Source of the DNA: an uncultured Parabacteroides sp.
GTDB lineage: Bacteria > Bacteroidota > Bacteroidia > Bacteroidales > Tannerellaceae
Direction of reading: 5' to 3'
Length of the DNA: 34,641 bases
Assembly (NCBI GenBank): GCA_944325335.1
Contig: CALUZR010000039.1
Coordinates: forward strand, 1-34,641
The translations under genes were made by a program, and so were the position numbers. The notes under the pieces are model-generated. The model saw nothing but the letters and a program-made list of their open reading frames with translations. It searched no databases and was not told the origin of the DNA. Shown here piece after piece: positions 31,462 to 34,641 of this stretch (the stretch's first letter is position 1; each line of letters opens with the position of its first letter).

Positions 31462-32907
31462 TTATTCAAACGCTCCCATGCGCAACGCATTGACTTCTTT
31501 TTCGTTGAGGTAACGCCATTTGCCGCGTCCCAAGTTCTTCTTGGTCAAACCTGCGAAGTAAACGCGATCCAGCTTGGTCACGTGATAACCTAATGATTCG
31601 AAGATACGACGGACGATGCGGTTGCGCCCCGAGTGGATTTCGATACCTACCTGTTTCTTGTCCGCTTCGTTGGCATAGCTAATGGCATCTGCATGGATTT
31701 CCCCGTCTTCAAGTTCTAAGCCGTTGGCGATCTTTTCCATATCTTCTACGGCTACTTCTTTATCCAGCCAAACGTGGTAGATCTTCTTCTTCTTGAACGA
31801 AGGATGCGTCAGTTTGGAAGCCAAATCACCATCGTTCGTCAGCAAGAGGACACCCGTCGTGTTGCGGTCTAGGCGGCCTACTGGATAGATACGCTCCGTA
31901 CATGCGTTCTTCACCAAATCCATGACGGTGAGGCGTTCTTGCGGATCGTCGGACGTTGTCACGCAATTCTTCGGCTTGTTCAATACGATGTACACCTTGC
32001 TTTCGATTTGTACCGGCTTGTCGTTGAACGTCACCTTGTCTGAGCGTGTAATCTTTGTACCCAATTCCGTAATCACGACATCGTTCACCTTCACGCAACC
32101 TTTCTGGATGTATTCATCCGCCTCACGACGTGAGCATACGCCGGCATTGGCCAGGTATTTGTTCAAACGGATCGGTTCATTCGGGTCGGCCAATACTTCC
32201 TTATACTTCAGTTGCTTCTGGTGGCTGTACTTCGCATTCGGGTTGTAGTTGGCTTGTTTCCGGTTGTTGTTCGGGCGACGGTTGTTGTTCGGACGATTGT
32301 TATTGTTGTTATAACGTCCGTTGCCTCCGCGTGGGTTGCCATAGTTATTATTGTATGGGCGATTTCCTCCGCGCGGCATTTCCATGTCGTACGATGCCGG
32401 GATACGGTTTTCACCTACCCGCGGTCTTCTTTTCTTTACTACGCCTCCTTCAACCGGGCCGTTCGGCGTCGCGCTGGCGATAGGACCTTGGTTGTACGCC
32501 GGGCGGTTGTACGGACGTTGAGGTTGCTCGTTTCCATACGCTGGGCGATTTCCATACGGGCGGTTTCCATATCCGCCTTGGTTCGGGTTGTAATTGCCCC
32601 GATTTCCATACGGACGATTATTCCCGTAATTAGGCCGTTCGCCTCGATTGTCATATCTGGGCTGGTAATTTTGCCCATTTCCATAATCATTGTAAGCAGG
32701 GCGGTTGTTGCCGTATGGGCGGTAATTTCCGCGTTCGTTTTGTCCTTGACGGTTGTAAGGTCTCCGTTCGTAATTTCCTTCCGGCCGATAACCTGCGTTG
32801 TAAGGTTTTCTTACTTCGTCCTGCGCGTTCTCCTTGTTGATACTTGGTACCACATTCTTAGGGTGTGAAGGCTGTTGTTGAGCTTCATCTTTTTCTTCGA
32901 TATTCAT
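31462..32907 (-). CDS. RsuA/RluB-family pseudouridine synthase with a long low-complexity N-terminal extension
   Basis: An rRNA pseudouridine synthase. The S4 RNA-binding domain is at about 240-300 (RLNKYLANAGVCSRREADEY). The catalytic domain is at about 300-470, with Asp347 in the signature GRLDRNTTGVLLLTNDGDL. The C-terminal block HSGRNRIVRRIFESLGY is the usual RsuA/RluB ending. Residues 1-235 are an Asn/Gly/Arg/Tyr/Pro-rich, disorder-type extension of repeated YGNRPYGN-like motifs, roughly doubling the normal length (about 240). Such RG/YG-rich tails bind RNA or drive condensate formation in other proteins. It sits between purB and asnS on the same strand. Confidence 0.93.
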   Translation of the reverse strand: MNIEEKDEAQQQPSHPKNVVPSINKENAQDEVRKPYNAGYRPEGNYERRPYNRQGQNERGNYRPYGNNRPAYNDYGNGQNYQPRYDNRGERPNYGNNRPYGNRGNYNPNQGGYGNRPYGNRPAYGNEQPQRPYNRPAYNQGPIASATPNGPVEGGVVKKRRPRVGENRIPASYDMEMPRGGNRPYNNNYGNPRGGNGRYNNNNNRPNNNRRPNNNRKQANYNPNAKYSHQKQLKYKEVLADPNEPIRLNKYLANAGVCSRREADEYIQKGCVKVNDVVITELGTKITRSDKVTFNDKPVQIESKVYIVLNKPKNCVTTSDDPQERLTVMDLVKNACTERIYPVGRLDRNTTGVLLLTNDGDLASKLTHPSFKKKKIYHVWLDKEVAVEDMEKIANGLELEDGEIHADAISYANEADKKQVGIEIHSGRNRIVRRIFESLGYHVTKLDRVYFAGLTKKNLGRGKWRYLNEKEVNALRMGAFE

Positions 32908-32992
32908 ATTGTTTTGTGTTAAAGATTTATACTTGATAGCCTCCCGGCTACCTTTGTTGTTTCTCTCTGTTTGATTTGTAATTTATTTTCGT

Positions 32993-33029
32993 TTGAATTA
33001 TAACTATTTTCCGATTGAATTATAACTAT
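32993..33029. repeat. Two exact 15-bp direct repeats, 22 bp apart
   Basis: TTGAATTATAACTAT occurs at 32993-33007 and 33015-33029 (22-base period, about two helical turns), in the 130-base gap between the purB stop and the pseudouridine synthase start. No TAnnTTTG element or terminator is visible in this gap. A regulator site is possible. Confidence 0.7.
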
Positions 33030-33037
33030 GTTTGTTT

Positions 33038-34381
33038 TCACATACCGGTATAATTATGCGGCGTGATCGCTTTCAGTTCGGCTTTTACCGCATCGCTGAC
33101 TTGCAACGTGTCGATAAACTCTTGGATGGATTGCTCGGTAATGCCTGCATTCGTCCGTGTAAGCGCTTTCAACGCTTCGTATGGCTTCGGATAGCCTTCG
33201 CGGCGCAAGATGGTTTGGATACCTTCAGCCACTACGGCCCAGCACTTATCCAAGTCGGCACGCAAAGCCGGTTCGTTCAAAAGAAGTTTGCCTAATCCTT
33301 TCAAGAGGCTCTTGAAGGCGATTTCGACGTGTGCCATCGGGACGCCGACGTTTCGAATCACGGTCGAATCCGTCAAGTCGCGTTGCAGACGAGAGATCGG
33401 CAATTTACGCGACAAGTGTTCCAAGAACGCATTGGCGATACCTAAGTTTCCTTCGGCATTCTCGAAGTCGATCGGGTTCACTTTGTGCGGCATGGCCGAC
33501 GAACCTACTTCGCCTGCTTTAATCTTTTGCTTGAAATATTCCATCGAGATGTATTGCCAAAAGTCGCGGTTCAAATCGATGAGGATCGTATTGATACGTT
33601 TCATGCCATCGAACAATGCGCTCAGATTGTCGTAGTTCGAGATTTGCGTTGTCCATTCTTCCCGCTTCAACCCCAGCACTTCGCTTACGAACCGGTTGCC
33701 GAAAGCTTTCCAATCGTATTCCGGATAAGCTACATGGTGCGCATTGAAATTACCGGTTGCCCCGCCGAACTTAGCCGAAATGGGCACGGCCTTCAGCAAT
33801 GCCAATTGCTCCTTCAGGCGATAGACAAATACCATGATTTCTTTTCCCAAACGGGTAGGCGAGGCAGGTTGCCCGTGCGTCTTGGCCAACATCGGGATAT
33901 CCATCCATTCGTTGGCGTCCTGTTCCAGCAGGTTGATGACCTCTTCCAATCCAGGGTAATACACCTGTTCGAGCGCTTCCTTTAAAGATAAAGGGATCGC
34001 GGTGTTGTTGATGTCTTGCGAAGTGAGTCCGAAATGGATAAACTCATGGTATTTCTCGGCAAGGAAATGGTCTGTCTTTTCTTTGATAAAATACTCAACC
34101 GCCTTGACATCGTGGTTCGTAACCTTTTCAATCTCTTTTACGCGCAGGGCATCTTCTTCTGAAAAATGCAGGTACACCTGGCGTAACCAAGTCTTTACTT
34201 CGTCGGTATTAAGCTCGCTCAATTGCGGGAGATACTCTGAGAGGGCTATCAAATATTCGATTTCCACGCGAACCCGGTACCGGATCAGCGCAAATTCTGA
34301 AAAGTATGTAGCCAAATTCTCAGCTTTGCTCCAATAACGCCCGTCTATAGGCGAAATAGCAGTCAGTGTCGATAGTATCAT
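33038..34381 (-). CDS. purB: Adenylosuccinate lyase
   Basis: A 447-residue fumarase/aspartase-superfamily enzyme of purine synthesis, cleaving SAICAR and adenylosuccinate with release of fumarate. The signature loop GSSAMPHKVNP lies at 293-303 (catalytic Ser294/Ser295 region). TSQDINNTAIP near 125 and KTHGQPASPTRLG near 165 carry the other conserved active-site histidine/threonine residues. The length is near the family norm of about 450. It has its own promoter, divergent from tRNA-Val, and may read into the downstream pseudouridine synthase and asnS. Confidence 0.98.
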   Translation of the reverse strand: MILSTLTAISPIDGRYWSKAENLATYFSEFALIRYRVRVEIEYLIALSEYLPQLSELNTDEVKTWLRQVYLHFSEEDALRVKEIEKVTNHDVKAVEYFIKEKTDHFLAEKYHEFIHFGLTSQDINNTAIPLSLKEALEQVYYPGLEEVINLLEQDANEWMDIPMLAKTHGQPASPTRLGKEIMVFVYRLKEQLALLKAVPISAKFGGATGNFNAHHVAYPEYDWKAFGNRFVSEVLGLKREEWTTQISNYDNLSALFDGMKRINTILIDLNRDFWQYISMEYFKQKIKAGEVGSSAMPHKVNPIDFENAEGNLGIANAFLEHLSRKLPISRLQRDLTDSTVIRNVGVPMAHVEIAFKSLLKGLGKLLLNEPALRADLDKCWAVVAEGIQTILRREGYPKPYEALKALTRTNAGITEQSIQEFIDTLQVSDAVKAELKAITPHNYTGM

Positions 34382-34421
34382 CTGTTTTCTACTTTTCTAC
34401 ATTATATAATATGTGGAGTTG

Positions 34422-34429
34422 CAAAGGTA
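34422..34429 (-). promoter_or_regulatory. -7 promoter element for purB
   Basis: The minus strand reads TACCTTTG, an exact consensus match, about 40 bases before the purB ATG. A perfect palindrome CACAATTGTG (34450-34459) lies about 20 bases upstream, where the -33 region would be. Confidence 0.65.
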
Positions 34430-34488
34430 GTGCATTTCTCGGGAAAAACCACAATTGTGACGATTTTTTTCATTTTTCTCGAAAAAAA

Positions 34489-34519
34489 TTTGGAGAGTAA
34501 AAAAAAAGCAGTACCTTTG
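34489..34519 (+). promoter_or_regulatory. tRNA-Val promoter
   Basis: TTTG (34489-34492), 19 bases, then TACCTTTG (34512-34519) followed by CACC. This is the complete Bacteroidota stable-RNA promoter, 51 bases before the tRNA. Confidence 0.85.
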
Positions 34520-34570
34520 CACCGTCTTAAAGAGATAAGGCTTACAACTGACATCTTGAAAGATTGAAAA

Positions 34571-34641
34571 GGGCGTTTAGCTCAGCTGGTTCAGAGCATC
34601 TGCCTTACAAGCAGAGGGTCGGGGGTTCGAATCCCTCAACG
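34571..34641 (+). tRNA. tRNA-Val (TAC anticodon), truncated at the window end
   Basis: Acceptor GGGCGTT, D-arm GCTCAGCTGGTTCAGAGC, anticodon TAC in CTTACAA, and a T-loop TTCGAAT. The window stops at AACG, leaving out the last bases of the acceptor stem. Further tRNAs may follow, since the promoter is of the strong cluster type. Confidence 0.95.

Overview
The window comes from a member of the Bacteroidales (Bacteroidota), most likely a Parabacteroides-like gut commensal. The evidence is a hybrid two-component regulator of the polysaccharide-utilisation type, a serine-type sulfatase, an ECF sigma / FecR / TonB-receptor / DUF4249 set, a split TonB-ExbB-ExbD-ExbD machine, and repeated promoters of the Bacteroidota form TAnnTTTG. 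The genus is an inference from overall flavour only. No insertion sequence, CRISPR array, rRNA or integrase was seen.

Layout. 0-9 kb is a glycan-degradation region. It holds the 3' end of a GH105/heparinase II/III fusion (whose 5' part is interrupted by a stop codon), a 1343-residue hybrid sensor/regulator, a CBM9-like protein and a Tat-exported sulfatase. Substrate type (a sulfated, uronic-acid-containing glycan) is inferred. 9.6-10.6 kb is trpS. 10.7-16.7 kb is a cell-surface signalling and uptake operon: ECF sigma factor, outer-membrane barrel, FecR anti-sigma factor, an array of eight phased palindromes, TonB-dependent receptor and DUF4249 lipoprotein. A convergent barrel-like gene follows. 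17.9-23.1 kb holds tonB, a polyprenyl synthase/TatD pair, tRNA-Ser(GGA) and the exbB - membrane protein - exbD - exbD operon. The energy-coupling complex that would power the receptor is therefore encoded only a few kilobases from it. 23.2-26.3 kb holds an Lrp/AsnC regulator, a GNAT acetyltransferase and a Dcp-like M3 peptidase.

26.4-29.9 kb is the accessory part. It contains a DUF6261-like gene, a 40-bp repeat array with an inverted cap, and a compact divergent cassette of very small genes. The cassette includes several single-span or two-span membrane proteins, an overlapping helical ORF and a polyvalent-type protein kinase, arranged around about 400 bp that appear to encode a folded, terminator-ended RNA on the minus strand. 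This cassette and the phased palindrome array are the best candidates for undescribed biology.

30-34.4 kb returns to housekeeping on the minus strand: purB, a large pseudouridine synthase with a long Asn/Gly/Arg/Tyr-rich tail, and asnS. A divergent tRNA-Val(TAC) is cut off by the window end.
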